Shown: piece after piece, positions 18,130 through 26,287 of the stretch
Position numbering within the stretch: position 1 is the first letter of the stretch
Layout: the number at the start of each line of letters is the position of its first letter
Source: Myxococcota bacterium
GTDB lineage: Bacteria; Myxococcota_A; UBA9160; UBA4427
Assembly: GCA_030748735.1 (NCBI GenBank)
Contig: JASMLK010000043.1
Location: 1 to 64,000, forward strand
Direction: 5' to 3'
Length of the DNA: 64,000 nt
Position numbers and translations under genes: made by a program
Notes under the pieces: generated by a model
Told to the model about the DNA's origin: nothing
Database searches by the model: none
What the model saw: the letters and a program-made list of their open reading frames with translations, nothing else

Positions 18130-18725
18130 CGAGAGCGGTGGCGAGTTGAAACGGCTCAGGGTTCCCATCCAGGGTCAGTACGCCGGCCGACCCGCTCGGG
18201 AGCGAATCGATCCGGAACTTTTCGACCGCATCGCCACCATCCGGGTCCGTTCCACCAAGGCTGATCGCCACCGCGCCATCTTCATCGACACTGATCGAGA
18301 GCGGATCCGCGACCGGCGGCTCGTTCAAGCTGCCGCCACTGACAACGGTGATCTCGTCTTCGTCGGGTTCGCGCTCGTAGACGCGGACATCGCGAATGCG
18401 TCCGTCGAAGTTCTGGATGTCTTCGAAGGGTGACGTGATCGCCCCGATATAGACGTGCTGCGGCGTGCCCGTAATGCCCGTGACATCCGCGTAGGTCGCC
18501 TCGAATTCGCCATCGACGTAGATGCGCCAGTTCGCGCCGTCATAGACACCCGCAACGTGGGCCCATTCGCCAACCGCCAGCGTCGAAGGCGTCTCCGCTC
18601 CGTGGAACGAACCGTCGTAGCGGTGGAAGCTCACATTGCCCGGACCCGTGGTGACCTTCATGGTCCACTGGCTTTCGCCACCGTTGTATCCGGCGCTGAT
18701 GATCGACTGATTCGACCCGAGCGCA
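18130..18725 (-). pseudogene. Fragment of a LamG-like plus tandem-repeat surface protein, truncated at both ends
   Basis: The minus strand encodes the second half of a concanavalin/LamG-type domain (ALGSNQSIISAGYNGGESQW, VGEWAHVAGVYDGANWRIYV, FDGRIRDVRVYEREP). A cadherin-like repeat start follows (NEPPVADPLSISVDEDG, LGGTDPDGGD) and stops making sense near 18140. Such modules belong to large secreted proteins of thousands of residues. There is no start codon context at the right end: the homologous sequence begins abruptly at about 18725, exactly where the EAL fragment begins on the other strand. Both 5' ends are missing, as after one deletion between two divergent genes. Confidence 0.75.
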
Positions 18726-19219
18726 TTCAGTTCGCCGAAGCCGACTGGTCGGATGCCGTGCAGCAAGTCATCGAACGAACCGGCATCGACCCGGGCCTGC
18801 TCGATCTCGAGATCACCGAAACCGCACTCCTGCAAGAAGGAGCCACCACCGTCGAAACCTTCCGACGCTTGGCCAACCTGGGTGTTGGGCTGGTGGTCGA
18901 TGATTTCGGTACGGGCTTCTCCTCGATCTCGTACCTGCACCGCTATCCCGTCGACCGCATCAAGATCGACCGCAGCTTCGTCTCGGACATCGGTCGGGGC
19001 GGCCAGGGTGCTGGCATCAGCAATGCGATCATCGCGATGGCGGACAGTCTCGGGCTTGGCGTCGTGGCCGAAGGCGTCGAGACCGAGGACGAGGCTCGAC
19101 AGCTCGTCGAGCGTGGCTGCCGCGAGATCCAGGGGTTCCTGATCAGCCAGGCGGTCACCGCAGAAGAATTCGTTCGCTTCCTCGAAGTCGACGAAAAAGC
19201 CGACGAAGAAGTCAGCTAG
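18726..19219 (+). pseudogene. C-terminal part of an EAL (cyclic-di-GMP phosphodiesterase) domain protein
   Basis: The plus strand from about 18726 gives the last 160 residues of an EAL domain: GLLDLEITETALL, VDDFGTGFSSISYLHRYPVD, KIDRSFVSDIG and VVAEGVETEDEARQL, with a normal C-terminal end. The first third of the domain, including the EAL/EVL motif and the first metal ligands, and any upstream sensor or GGDEF domains are missing. The open frame runs further 5' but is only antisense to the LamG fragment. It is not expected to be an active phosphodiesterase. Confidence 0.82.
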
Positions 19220-19240
19220 CCGCGCGAAGCCGGCTGACTT
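19209..19240 (+). terminator. Inverted repeat overlapping the end of the EAL fragment
   Basis: AAGTCAGC (19209-19216) pairs perfectly with GCTGACTT (19233-19240), with a GC-rich loop, followed by TTCTGG. It is a plausible rho-independent terminator left from the original EAL gene, though the T-run is short. Confidence 0.4.
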
Positions 19241-19385
19241 TCTGGCCCCTCGCCCCGCATGATTCCGAGCGGCGCACCGGCTCGAATTCGTCTACCCATT
19301 CCGCTCCGGCCCACCCCGCGTCCACCTGCTCGTCGGCAGGGGATGCGTTCGGGACGACGAGCCCGAGAGAAAAGGATGCGAGCAA

Positions 19386-20234
19386 GTGACCGACGATATT
19401 CGCAACTGGATCGAAACCTCACCGTACAGCCGCTTTCTCGGCGTGAAGGTCGAAGCACTCGACCCCGCCGGCGCACGCCTCGTCATGCCCTACCAGGACG
19501 AGAATTCGAATCCCGGCCAGGTGCTCCACGGCGGTTGCGCGGCTTCACTCGGCGCCATCGCGGGCCAGGCGATCGCGCGCGCCAACCTCGGCGACGAGGG
19601 CGCTCCCTATCACAACGCCCAACTCCAGGTGAACTACCTGGCCGCCGCGAAGGCCGAAGAAGTCGTCATCGATGCGAAGTTGCTCCGCAAAGGGCGCGAA
19701 CTCTGCTTCGTAGAAGTCGACATCGCGACCCGCGAAGGCAAGGCGATCGCCAAGGTGACGAGCACCGTACGCGGCCGGATGGGAAAGCCCGAGCACGCCA
19801 GCTACACGAGCGCGGGTGACGACGGGCAGTCGGACCCCGGCAGCATGGGCCCTCACATCGGGCAGATCCCCTTCATCGGCAATCGCGGGATTTCCGTGGA
19901 ACACATGACGGGTGGAACGTCACGCCTCACCATGCCACCGATCGAAGGCAACCTCGACGAAGCGGGGCACATGCACGAAGGCGCGGTGCTCGCATTGCTA
20001 GACACCGCCGGGGCCATGGCGTCGTGGGCGAAGAGCGGCGTGGGCCCCTTCAAGGCGTCCACCGCGTCGATGCAGATCCAGAACCTCGCCCCGGCTCCGG
20101 CAACGGACCTCGTGGCGTACGGCCGCAACATCGACAACGATGACGAGATCTACTGGACCGACGTCGAGGTGGCGAGCGCGAGCGACGGCCGCGTCTACGC
20201 CCGCGGTTGTGTGCTGTACCGGATCGTGAAATAG
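19386..20234 (+). CDS. PaaI-like thioesterase with two hotdog domains
   Basis: 282 residues made of two successive 4HBT hotdog domains. The first has NSNPGQVLHGGCAASLGAIA (residues 38-57) with HGG as in PaaI-type enzymes, and the second has AGHMHEGAVLALLDTAGAMA (residues about 195-214). The family hydrolyses CoA thioesters of aromatic or fatty acids in the cytosol. The start is GTG. Forty bases downstream lies a MaoC-type hydratase, so the pair probably acts on the same acyl-CoA pathway. Whether both domains are catalytic cannot be judged; the second lacks the exact HGG. Confidence 0.82.
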   Translation: MTDDIRNWIETSPYSRFLGVKVEALDPAGARLVMPYQDENSNPGQVLHGGCAASLGAIAGQAIARANLGDEGAPYHNAQLQVNYLAAAKAEEVVIDAKLLRKGRELCFVEVDIATREGKAIAKVTSTVRGRMGKPEHASYTSAGDDGQSDPGSMGPHIGQIPFIGNRGISVEHMTGGTSRLTMPPIEGNLDEAGHMHEGAVLALLDTAGAMASWAKSGVGPFKASTASMQIQNLAPAPATDLVAYGRNIDNDDEIYWTDVEVASASDGRVYARGCVLYRIVK

Positions 20235-20274
20235 TCGATCCCCATTCATTTCCACCCATACAAGAGGAGCCCCC

Positions 20275-21111
20275 ATGCCCATCAACCCCGATGCAGTCGG
20301 AATGCGCGGTGAACCCCAGCGGAAGAGCTGGACGTCGAAGGATGCGTTGCTCTATGCGATCGGTGTCGGCGCGGGCTGCGACGAATTGGCCTTCACGACC
20401 GAGAACACGGCCGACACGCCGCAGCGCGTACTCCCGACGATGGCCGTGGTGCTCGGCGGCGGCGGCGTTCCCTTCGACAAGGTCGGCAGTTTCAATCCCG
20501 CTTTGATGTTGCACGGCGCACAGAAGATCGAGTTGTTCGACGAGATCCCGCCCGACGGCGAAATCGAGAGCAGCGGCGAAGTCGGCGGGATCTGGGACAA
20601 GGGCTCGGGCGCGTCGGTGGACCTCGTGTCCGAAGCCGTGAACCTCGCGACGGGCAAGCCGCTGTTCAAGGTGACGATGACGGCATTCCTGCGCGGCGAA
20701 GGCGGCTTTGGTGGAAGTCGTGGGCCGGCCAGCGACTTCAAGCTGCCCGGTCGCGACCCCGACCACGTCGTCCGCTACCAGACCCGCATCGACCAGGCGC
20801 TCACCTACCGCCTGTCGGGCGATCGCAACCCGCTCCATTCGGACCCGTCGTTCGCCAAGATGGGCGGCTTCGACCGGCCGATCCTTCACGGGCTCTGCAC
20901 CTACGGCTTCACCGGTCGCGCGCTACTCCACACCTTGTGCGGCTCGGACCCTGCGCGCTTCAAGTCGATGGGCGGCCGCTTTTCGAAGCCGGTGATGCCG
21001 GGTGACGAACTCGCGATCTCGATGTGGGCAGAAGGCGATCGCGTCCTGTTCCAGACGAAGAACCAGGACGACGTCGTCGTGTTCGATCAGGGCATCTTCA
21101 CCCACAGCTGA
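20275..21111 (+). CDS. MaoC-family (R)-specific enoyl-CoA hydratase 2-like protein
   Basis: 278 residues: an N-terminal hotdog half without catalytic motif (AIGVGAGCDELAFTTEN, VLPTMAVVLGGGGVPFD) and a C-terminal hydratase half with YRLSGDRNPLHSDPSFA, the hydratase-2 motif holding the catalytic Asp and His. This is the eukaryotic hydratase-2/HTD-like layout, which hydrates trans-2-enoyl-CoA to (R)-3-hydroxyacyl-CoA. The ATG follows AGAGGAG. It lies between a thioesterase and a DUF3604 gene on the same strand. Confidence 0.9.
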   Translation: MPINPDAVGMRGEPQRKSWTSKDALLYAIGVGAGCDELAFTTENTADTPQRVLPTMAVVLGGGGVPFDKVGSFNPALMLHGAQKIELFDEIPPDGEIESSGEVGGIWDKGSGASVDLVSEAVNLATGKPLFKVTMTAFLRGEGGFGGSRGPASDFKLPGRDPDHVVRYQTRIDQALTYRLSGDRNPLHSDPSFAKMGGFDRPILHGLCTYGFTGRALLHTLCGSDPARFKSMGGRFSKPVMPGDELAISMWAEGDRVLFQTKNQDDVVVFDQGIFTHS

Positions 21112-21152
21112 TTGCAGCGTCCTGCACACGCCGGACGGATCGGAGGTTCACC

Positions 21153-23048
21153 ATGGCATCCCCTCGTCGCACCCGGCCCCCCTCGGCGGCCGGTGCAGCG
21201 TTGTTGTTGGCAGCATTGTTGGCAGCGCTGTTCGCTGCGTCCCAGGTACAAGCGGCCGAGAAGCAGCTGTTCTGGGGCGACACCCATCTCCACACGAACA
21301 ACTCGTTCGACGCCTACTTGAACCGCAACATGACGGCTTCGCCCGACGTCGCGTATCGCTATGCCAAGGGCTACCCGGTCATTCACCCCTTCCATCGCGC
21401 GCGCGTGCAGATCGACACACCGCTCGACTTTCTCGTGATCGCCGATCACGCCGAGTATCTGGGCGTGATTCGCACGATCAACGAAACGGGGATTCCCAAA
21501 GAGGACCTCGGCATCTTCGACTGGTTGAAGGCGCACTACATCGACTACTGGATCAGCGATGTGATGGACAGCGACAAGGGCCGCGAGGCCTTTGCCTCGC
21601 TGCTGCCAAAGCAGGCTTCGGTGGAAGAAGCGGCGGCCACTCAGCTCGAACCCGCAATCCCCGCTTCGTTCGAGATCTCGAAACGCGTCTGGGCGGAAGC
21701 GATCGAAACGGCCGACCGCCACAACGACCCCGGCCGCTTCACGACGCTGATCGGTTGGGAATGGAGTTCGATCCCCGGCGGCGCGAACCTGCACCGCGTG
21801 GTGTTCACGAGCGCAGGGGCGGACGTGGCGTCGACGTTCTTCCCGCACAGTTCGGCGGACAGTCAGTACCCGGAAGACCTGTGGGCCTGGCTCGACGAGA
21901 CCACGGACGAAACGGGCGCCCAGTTCGTCGCGATCCCGCACAACTCGAACATCTCCAAGGGGTACATGTTCCAGGACAAGACCCTGCGCGGAGAACCCTT
22001 CACGAAAGAAAAGGCCGAACAGCGGCTGCGCTGGGAACCGGTGGTCGAGGTCACGCAGATCAAGGGCGATTCGGAAACCCATCCGAGCGTTTCACCGGAC
22101 GATCCGTTCGCCGACTTCGAAACCTATCCCCACTACATCCAGAACGACCCGCCGCCCTACGACCCGCAGCCCGGTGACTACATCCGCTCGGCGTTGCGGC
22201 TCGGTCTGGCGATCGAAGAACGCATCGGCTTCAACCCCTATCGCTTCGGCTTGATCGGTTCGACCGATGCGCACACCGGTGTGCCTTCTGCCGAAGAGCC
22301 CAACTTCTGGGGCAAACTCGCGCGTGACTCGGTCCCCGAGAACAAGCAGATCGCGGGCATCAACAAGCGAGGGGCCAACGGTTGGTCGATGTCGGCGTCC
22401 GGGCTGGCGGCCGTGTGGGCCGAAGAGAATACGCGCGAAGAGATCCTCGAAGCGTTTCGTCGGCGTGAGGTCTACGCGACGACGGGGCCGCGGATCGCGG
22501 TTCGGGTCTTTGGAGGATGGAAGCTCGCGGCGGATGGCGACCAGGCCGCACCCTCCTCCGCCGACAACGGCGGTGTCGTCCCGATGGGCGGCGAACTCAG
22601 CGCCGCACCCCAGGGAGCAAACCCGCAGTTCATGGTCGAGGTCGCCAAGGACCCCAAGGGCGCAAACCTCGATCGCGTGCAGGTGGTCAAGGGCTGGATC
22701 GACGATCAGGGCGTGACACACGAACGCGTCTACGATGTCGCGGCCGCCGAGGGGCGTGAGCGAGATGCGAACGGTTCGTTCGTCGCGGTCGGCAACACCG
22801 TCGACCCCGAAACAGGCGACTACACGAACACGATCGGCAGCACCCAGCTCAGCACTCTGTTCCGCGACCCGGAATTCGACCCGGCGCAAGCCGCCTTCTA
22901 TTACGTGCGTGTGCTCGAGATCCCGACGCCGCGGCATTCGGTCTTCGATGCGCTTGCGCTCATGCAGGACGCGACCAGGATCCAGGGCCCGTGGTGGATC
23001 CAGGAACGCGCCTACACCTCGCCGATCTGGTACCGGCCGGACCTCTAG
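21153..23048 (+). CDS. Exported DUF3604 protein
   Basis: 631 residues with a signal peptide (SAAGAALLLAALLAALFAAS, then cleavage near QVQA-AEK). DUF3604 features: FWGDTHLHTNNSFDAY, DFLVIADHAEYLGV, IPHNSNISKGYMF, GLIGSTDAHTG, and the closing QERAYTSPIWY. The H-x-H and D-H motifs resemble PHP-type metal sites, so a secreted metal-dependent hydrolase is a fair guess, but the family is uncharacterised. The start at 21153 is preceded by GGAGG. A paralogue with the same order of motifs is at 32501-34453. The stop overlaps that of a minus-strand gene remnant. Confidence 0.88.
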   Translation: MASPRRTRPPSAAGAALLLAALLAALFAASQVQAAEKQLFWGDTHLHTNNSFDAYLNRNMTASPDVAYRYAKGYPVIHPFHRARVQIDTPLDFLVIADHAEYLGVIRTINETGIPKEDLGIFDWLKAHYIDYWISDVMDSDKGREAFASLLPKQASVEEAAATQLEPAIPASFEISKRVWAEAIETADRHNDPGRFTTLIGWEWSSIPGGANLHRVVFTSAGADVASTFFPHSSADSQYPEDLWAWLDETTDETGAQFVAIPHNSNISKGYMFQDKTLRGEPFTKEKAEQRLRWEPVVEVTQIKGDSETHPSVSPDDPFADFETYPHYIQNDPPPYDPQPGDYIRSALRLGLAIEERIGFNPYRFGLIGSTDAHTGVPSAEEPNFWGKLARDSVPENKQIAGINKRGANGWSMSASGLAAVWAEENTREEILEAFRRREVYATTGPRIAVRVFGGWKLAADGDQAAPSSADNGGVVPMGGELSAAPQGANPQFMVEVAKDPKGANLDRVQVVKGWIDDQGVTHERVYDVAAAEGRERDANGSFVAVGNTVDPETGDYTNTIGSTQLSTLFRDPEFDPAQAAFYYVRVLEIPTPRHSVFDALALMQDATRIQGPWWIQERAYTSPIWYRPDL

Positions 23049-23215
23049 ATCGGCTGACTCGCAAGTCGCTTCAACGCCCCGGCCGCCGCGCGGTCGGGGG
23101 TGAGGCGGTGGACCCAATCATCGGTTCGGGCCAGGTCCGACCCCCGCCAGTTGGAGGGCACGTCGAGTTCTTCGCGCAGGACTTCGGGGCTCATCAGGGG
23201 GGCGTCTCCGTTCAC
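23045..23215 (-). pseudogene. N-terminal remnant resembling a TauD/TfdA-type dioxygenase
   Basis: About 56 codons from GTG 23215 (or 49 from ATG 23194). They contain LREELDVPSNWRGSDLARTD and DWVHRLTPDRA, which resemble the first 40-50 residues of certain TauD/TfdA-family oxygenases, and then run into a stop that overlaps the DUF3604 stop codon. No metal-binding HxD or distal His is left. The remnant directly follows arsI on the same strand. The family match is by eye and could be wrong. Confidence 0.45.
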
Positions 23216-23230
23216 GGGGCGAGCAGTGCG

Positions 23231-23680
23231 CTAGGCGCAGCAGGCGCCCTCTTTGGCCTCGGGTTCGGAGTCGGCGCAGCAGGCGTCGGTCTCGAACTGG
23301 GGTTCGGCACCGAAGGTCTCGGAGTCGGCGAGCACCTTGTACCACTCCCACCGCATGCCGTCGGGTTCGTGCACCCAGACCTTGTTCGCCTTCGCGTAGC
23401 AGCAGGTGGTTTCGTCTTCGATGAGGGTGTCCATCTCGGCGGCGCGGAGACGCTCGATCGCCGTGCCGACCTGCTCGTCTTCGAAGACCTCGACGCCGAG
23501 ATGGTTCAGCCGTTCTTCGGCTTCTGGCACTTCGAACAAGACGAGCTTGAGCGGCGGCTCTTCGATGGCGAAGTTCGCGTAGCCCGGCTTTCGCTTGTTG
23601 ACTTCGGCGCCGAACATCTTCGAATAGAATTCGACGGCGCGGTCGAGGTTCTTCACATTGAGGGCGAGTTGCAGTCTCAT
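23231..23680 (-). CDS. arsI: ArsI/CadI-type VOC protein, probable organoarsenical C-As lyase
   Basis: A 149-residue vicinal-oxygen-chelate protein. Possible metal ligands Gln4, His60 (NHLGVEVFE) and Glu112 (RWEWYKV) have nearly the spacing known for ArsI (8, 65, 117), and the Cys pair at 93-94 (ETTCCYAK) matches its arsenic-binding cysteines. ArsI cleaves the C-As bond of trivalent methyl and aromatic arsenicals with Fe(II) and O2. The tail carries two more Cys pairs (DACCAD, GACCA), possibly metal-loading. It follows arsR by 27 bases and must be co-transcribed. A cadmium-binding CadI role is the alternative. Confidence 0.88.
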   Translation of the reverse strand: MRLQLALNVKNLDRAVEFYSKMFGAEVNKRKPGYANFAIEEPPLKLVLFEVPEAEERLNHLGVEVFEDEQVGTAIERLRAAEMDTLIEDETTCCYAKANKVWVHEPDGMRWEWYKVLADSETFGAEPQFETDACCADSEPEAKEGACCA

Positions 23681-23707
23681 GGGGTTCTCCTTGGGATCTG
23701 GGGTCGA

Positions 23708-24025
23708 CTAGCTGGAACAGACATCCGTCGCGCAGTCCCCCTGCCCGGCGCAGCAGTTTTCGGTGAGAAAGGCGAGCAGTCCGGTCATCGTTTCGAAGTG
23801 GGGCGCGTAGATCAGGGTCCGGCCCTCGCGCTCACAGTCGATGGCGCCGCAGGCCTTGAGTTCCTTCAGGTGGAAGGAAAGCGTCGCGGCCGGCACGCCG
23901 AGGGCATCCGCGATGGCCCCAGCGCTCATCCCTCCCTCCCCCGCCTGGACGAGCAGGCGAAAGACGTCGAGACGGGTTTCCTGGGCGAGTGCAGCGAGAA
24001 CGGAGATGGCTGTTTGCTTTTCCAT
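23708..24025 (-). CDS. arsR: ArsR-family metalloregulator
   Basis: A 105-residue winged-helix repressor: AALAQETRLDVFRLLVQAG, recognition helix ALGVPAATLSFHLKELKACG, wing CEREGRTLIYAP. The arsenite site is C-terminal, Cys91-Cys92 and Cys98 (ENCCAGQGDC), the same C-C-x5-C spacing as in ArsR of Acidithiobacillus ferrooxidans (95, 96, 102), rather than the helix-3 CVC type. It should repress its own arsR-arsI operon and release DNA on binding As(III) or organoarsenicals. An inverted repeat covers its start codon. Confidence 0.92.
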   Translation of the reverse strand: MEKQTAISVLAALAQETRLDVFRLLVQAGEGGMSAGAIADALGVPAATLSFHLKELKACGAIDCEREGRTLIYAPHFETMTGLLAFLTENCCAGQGDCATDVCSS

Positions 24026-24047
24026 ATTTCCATTATCGTCGAAATAT
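24024..24047. promoter_or_regulatory. Candidate ArsR operator across the arsR start
   Basis: ATATTTC (24024-24030) and GAAATAT (24041-24047) form a 7-base inverted repeat with a 10-base spacer; the left arm overlaps the arsR start codon. The stretch is AT-rich in a GC-rich neighbourhood and lies in the 140-base gap between arsR and the serine hydrolase, so ArsR could also touch the divergent promoter. Confidence 0.5.
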
Positions 24048-24165
24048 CGAATGAATCAACCCCTTTTTTCGAACCCGGACGTTTTTCTTGGCTCCCGGCG
24101 CTCTCTCCGGGCGCTGAGGCGGCGTTAGCATCCGCAGCCACCCACTTCTCCCGACCGGAGTTCCC

Positions 24166-25296
24166 ATGACCGAGATCCACGGAACCTGCGCTCCCGGCTT
24201 CGAGCCGGTGCGCGACGCGTTCGCGAAGAACTTCGCCGAAGAACTCGAAGCCGGAGCCAGCGTCGCGATCACGAAGGACGGCGAAACCGTCGTCGACCTG
24301 TGGGCCGGCCAGGCGGATCCGAACGGACGCCCCTGGGCAGAGGACACGATCGTCAACGTCTACTCGACGACGAAGACCATGGCCGCCATGAGCGTGTTGC
24401 TGCTCGCCGATCGCGGCGAAGTCGACCTGCACGCACCGGTTTCGAAGTACTGGCCCGAGTTCGCGCAGAACGGCAAAGCCGACATCCGTGTTTCCCACGT
24501 GATGAGTCACAGCGCCGGGCTTTCCGGCTTCGACGAACCGACGCCGGCGGATCTCTACGACTGGGACGACCTCGTCGACCGGCTGGCGCGACAGGCGCCG
24601 TGGTGGGAACCGGGAACCCGGTCGGGTTACCACGCAGTGACCCAGGGCTTCTTGCAGGGCGAGATCGTGCGCCGTGTTGCGGGCAAGAGCATCGGCACCT
24701 TCTTCCGCGAAGAGATCGCCGAACCGCTCGACGCCGACTTCCACATCGGTCTCGACCCGAAGCACGACGATCGTGTGGCCGAACTCGTGCCGCCAACCGC
24801 TCAACTCGGTGACGGCGCACTCGACCAGAGATCCGTGCTCGCCAGGACGTTTCGGGGGCCGAAGATCGACGGCACCGAACCGCGCACGCGCGCGTGGCGC
24901 GCCGCAGAGATTCCCGCGGCCGGGGGCATCGGCAATGCGCGTGCAGTCGCGCGCATCCACTCCGCGATGGCCTGCGGTGGAGAGGTCGACGGCGTGCGCT
25001 TGATGAGCGAAGCCGGTGTGCTGCGCGCCATCGAAGAGCAGATCCGGGGCAAGGATCTCGTGATGGGGATCGACTTCGTCTACGGCATGGGGTTCGGGAT
25101 CAGCGATCCCTCCTACCCCATCAGCCCGAGCAAGCGAGCCTGCTTCTGGGGCGGTTGGGGAGGCTCGCTCGCGGTGATCGACTTCGACCAGCGGGTTTCG
25201 ATCGCCTACGCGATGAACCGCATGGAAGCGGACTTGATGGGCGACCCGCGCGGCGTGCGGATCGTTCGCGCGGCGTATGAGTCACTCGCGCAGTAA
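24166..25296 (+). CDS. Serine hydrolase of the class C beta-lactamase/esterase family
   Basis: 376 residues. The catalytic S-x-x-K is STTK in NVYSTTKTMAAMSVLLLADR (about residue 67) and the tyrosine motif is YHAVT (about residue 148) in the SGYHAVTQGFLQGEIVRR segment. The later FWGGWGGSLAVIDF takes the place of the KTG-like box, as in EstB-type esterases. There is no signal peptide, so it is a cytosolic esterase or amidase rather than a beta-lactamase. The start has a GGAG-like site upstream. Substrate unknown. Confidence 0.88.
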   Translation: MTEIHGTCAPGFEPVRDAFAKNFAEELEAGASVAITKDGETVVDLWAGQADPNGRPWAEDTIVNVYSTTKTMAAMSVLLLADRGEVDLHAPVSKYWPEFAQNGKADIRVSHVMSHSAGLSGFDEPTPADLYDWDDLVDRLARQAPWWEPGTRSGYHAVTQGFLQGEIVRRVAGKSIGTFFREEIAEPLDADFHIGLDPKHDDRVAELVPPTAQLGDGALDQRSVLARTFRGPKIDGTEPRTRAWRAAEIPAAGGIGNARAVARIHSAMACGGEVDGVRLMSEAGVLRAIEEQIRGKDLVMGIDFVYGMGFGISDPSYPISPSKRACFWGGWGGSLAVIDFDQRVSIAYAMNRMEADLMGDPRGVRIVRAAYESLAQ

Positions 25297-25316
25297 CGCG
25301 CGTCCCGTCACCACCG

Positions 25317-25781
25317 CTACCGGCGCAGTGCTGCCGCGACCAGGGGTAGCCTGTCGTTGCCGAAGTACATGTCGTCGCCGTCGACGAACATCGTTGGCGA
25401 ACCGAAGCCACCACGCTCGATGAGTTCTTCGGTGTTGGCGCGCAGCCAATCCTTGGTGGTCTGCTGCGAGATGTGTTCGAACCATGCGCCGGCGTCGAGC
25501 CCCACGCTCTCGACGACGTTTCGCATCACGTCGTCCTGCGAGATGTCGAGCAACCGCCCCCAGTACGCCTCGAAGACGGCGCGTGCATACGCGGGCAGCT
25601 TCCCCTGCTCTTCGGCGAACGAACAACCGCGCATCGCCTTCACGCTATTCACGGGAAACACGGGCGGGCTCCCGATTTCGATGCCGCAGTAGCGCGCCCA
25701 GTCCGCCAGGTCCTTGGCGTAGTGGCGCAGCTTGCGCGGGTCGACCGCTTCGGCTCCCTCGCGCTCGGCAGCGGCGGTCAC
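25317..25781 (-). pseudogene. DsbA-family/2-hydroxychromene-2-carboxylate isomerase-like protein lacking its N-terminus
   Basis: The last 140 residues of a DsbA-like, GST-kappa-type protein: LRHYAKDLADWARYCGIEI, PVFPVNSVKAMRGCSF, a helical insert, and the thioredoxin end ELIERGGFGSPTMFVDGDDM. The first 45-50 residues of the family, with the first beta strand and the catalytic S-P-Y/W site, are absent. Homology starts at about 25770, and the DNA to the right belongs to a metallophosphoesterase remnant on the other strand. A GTG at 25781 could still start translation, but an active isomerase is unlikely. Confidence 0.72.
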
Positions 25782-25790
25782 GAGTACGCC

Positions 25791-26235
25791 GCAACCCGAG
25801 CTTCCGCGGCTTCGACTACTTCTACGTGCAGGGCAAAGCCTGACGCGCTTCGTTCACCGCTTTCACGAGCAAGCGGACGCCCGCTGGATCATCGAGGCCC
25901 TGCATCACCCTCCCTACTCGGCCGGTGCCCACGATTCCCACATGCGCACGCGCGATGCCTTCGTCGGCCTGTTCGAACAGCACTGCGTCGACCTGGTTCT
26001 CGCGGGCCACGACCACGACCATCAACGACCCAGAGTGATCAACGGGATCGTCTACGTCGTTTCCGGCGGAGGCGGCACCTCGCTTCGAGCGACCGGCGAA
26101 GAAGACTTCACCGAGTTCTCGCAGAGCGTGTTTCATTATCTCGAACTCGAAGTCGACGAGTAGAAGCTGGTCGGGCGCACAGTCGCAGCCGAAGGCGAGA
26201 TCGACGACTTTTCGATCTGCCACCTCGCCCCCTGA
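25791..26235 (+). pseudogene. C-terminal part of a metallophosphoesterase with an in-frame stop
   Basis: From about 25845 the frame reads RFHEQADARWIIEALHHPPY, FEQHCVDLVLAGHDHDHQR and INGIVYVVSGGGG, the second half of a purple-acid-type metallophosphoesterase with the GHDHDH metal motif. The N-terminal half with the first D-x-H/N metal sites is lost. A short frame-shifted piece (NPSFRGFDYFYVQGKA) precedes it. TAG at 26161-26163 interrupts the C-terminus, and the same frame then continues for 23 homologous-looking codons (KLVGRTVAAEGEIDDFSI) to TGA at 26235. Decayed gene. Confidence 0.75.
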
Positions 26236-26287
26236 AGCAACACACCGCGCCTGAGTTGCTCTAGCATCACCCGAACAGGAGCATTCG

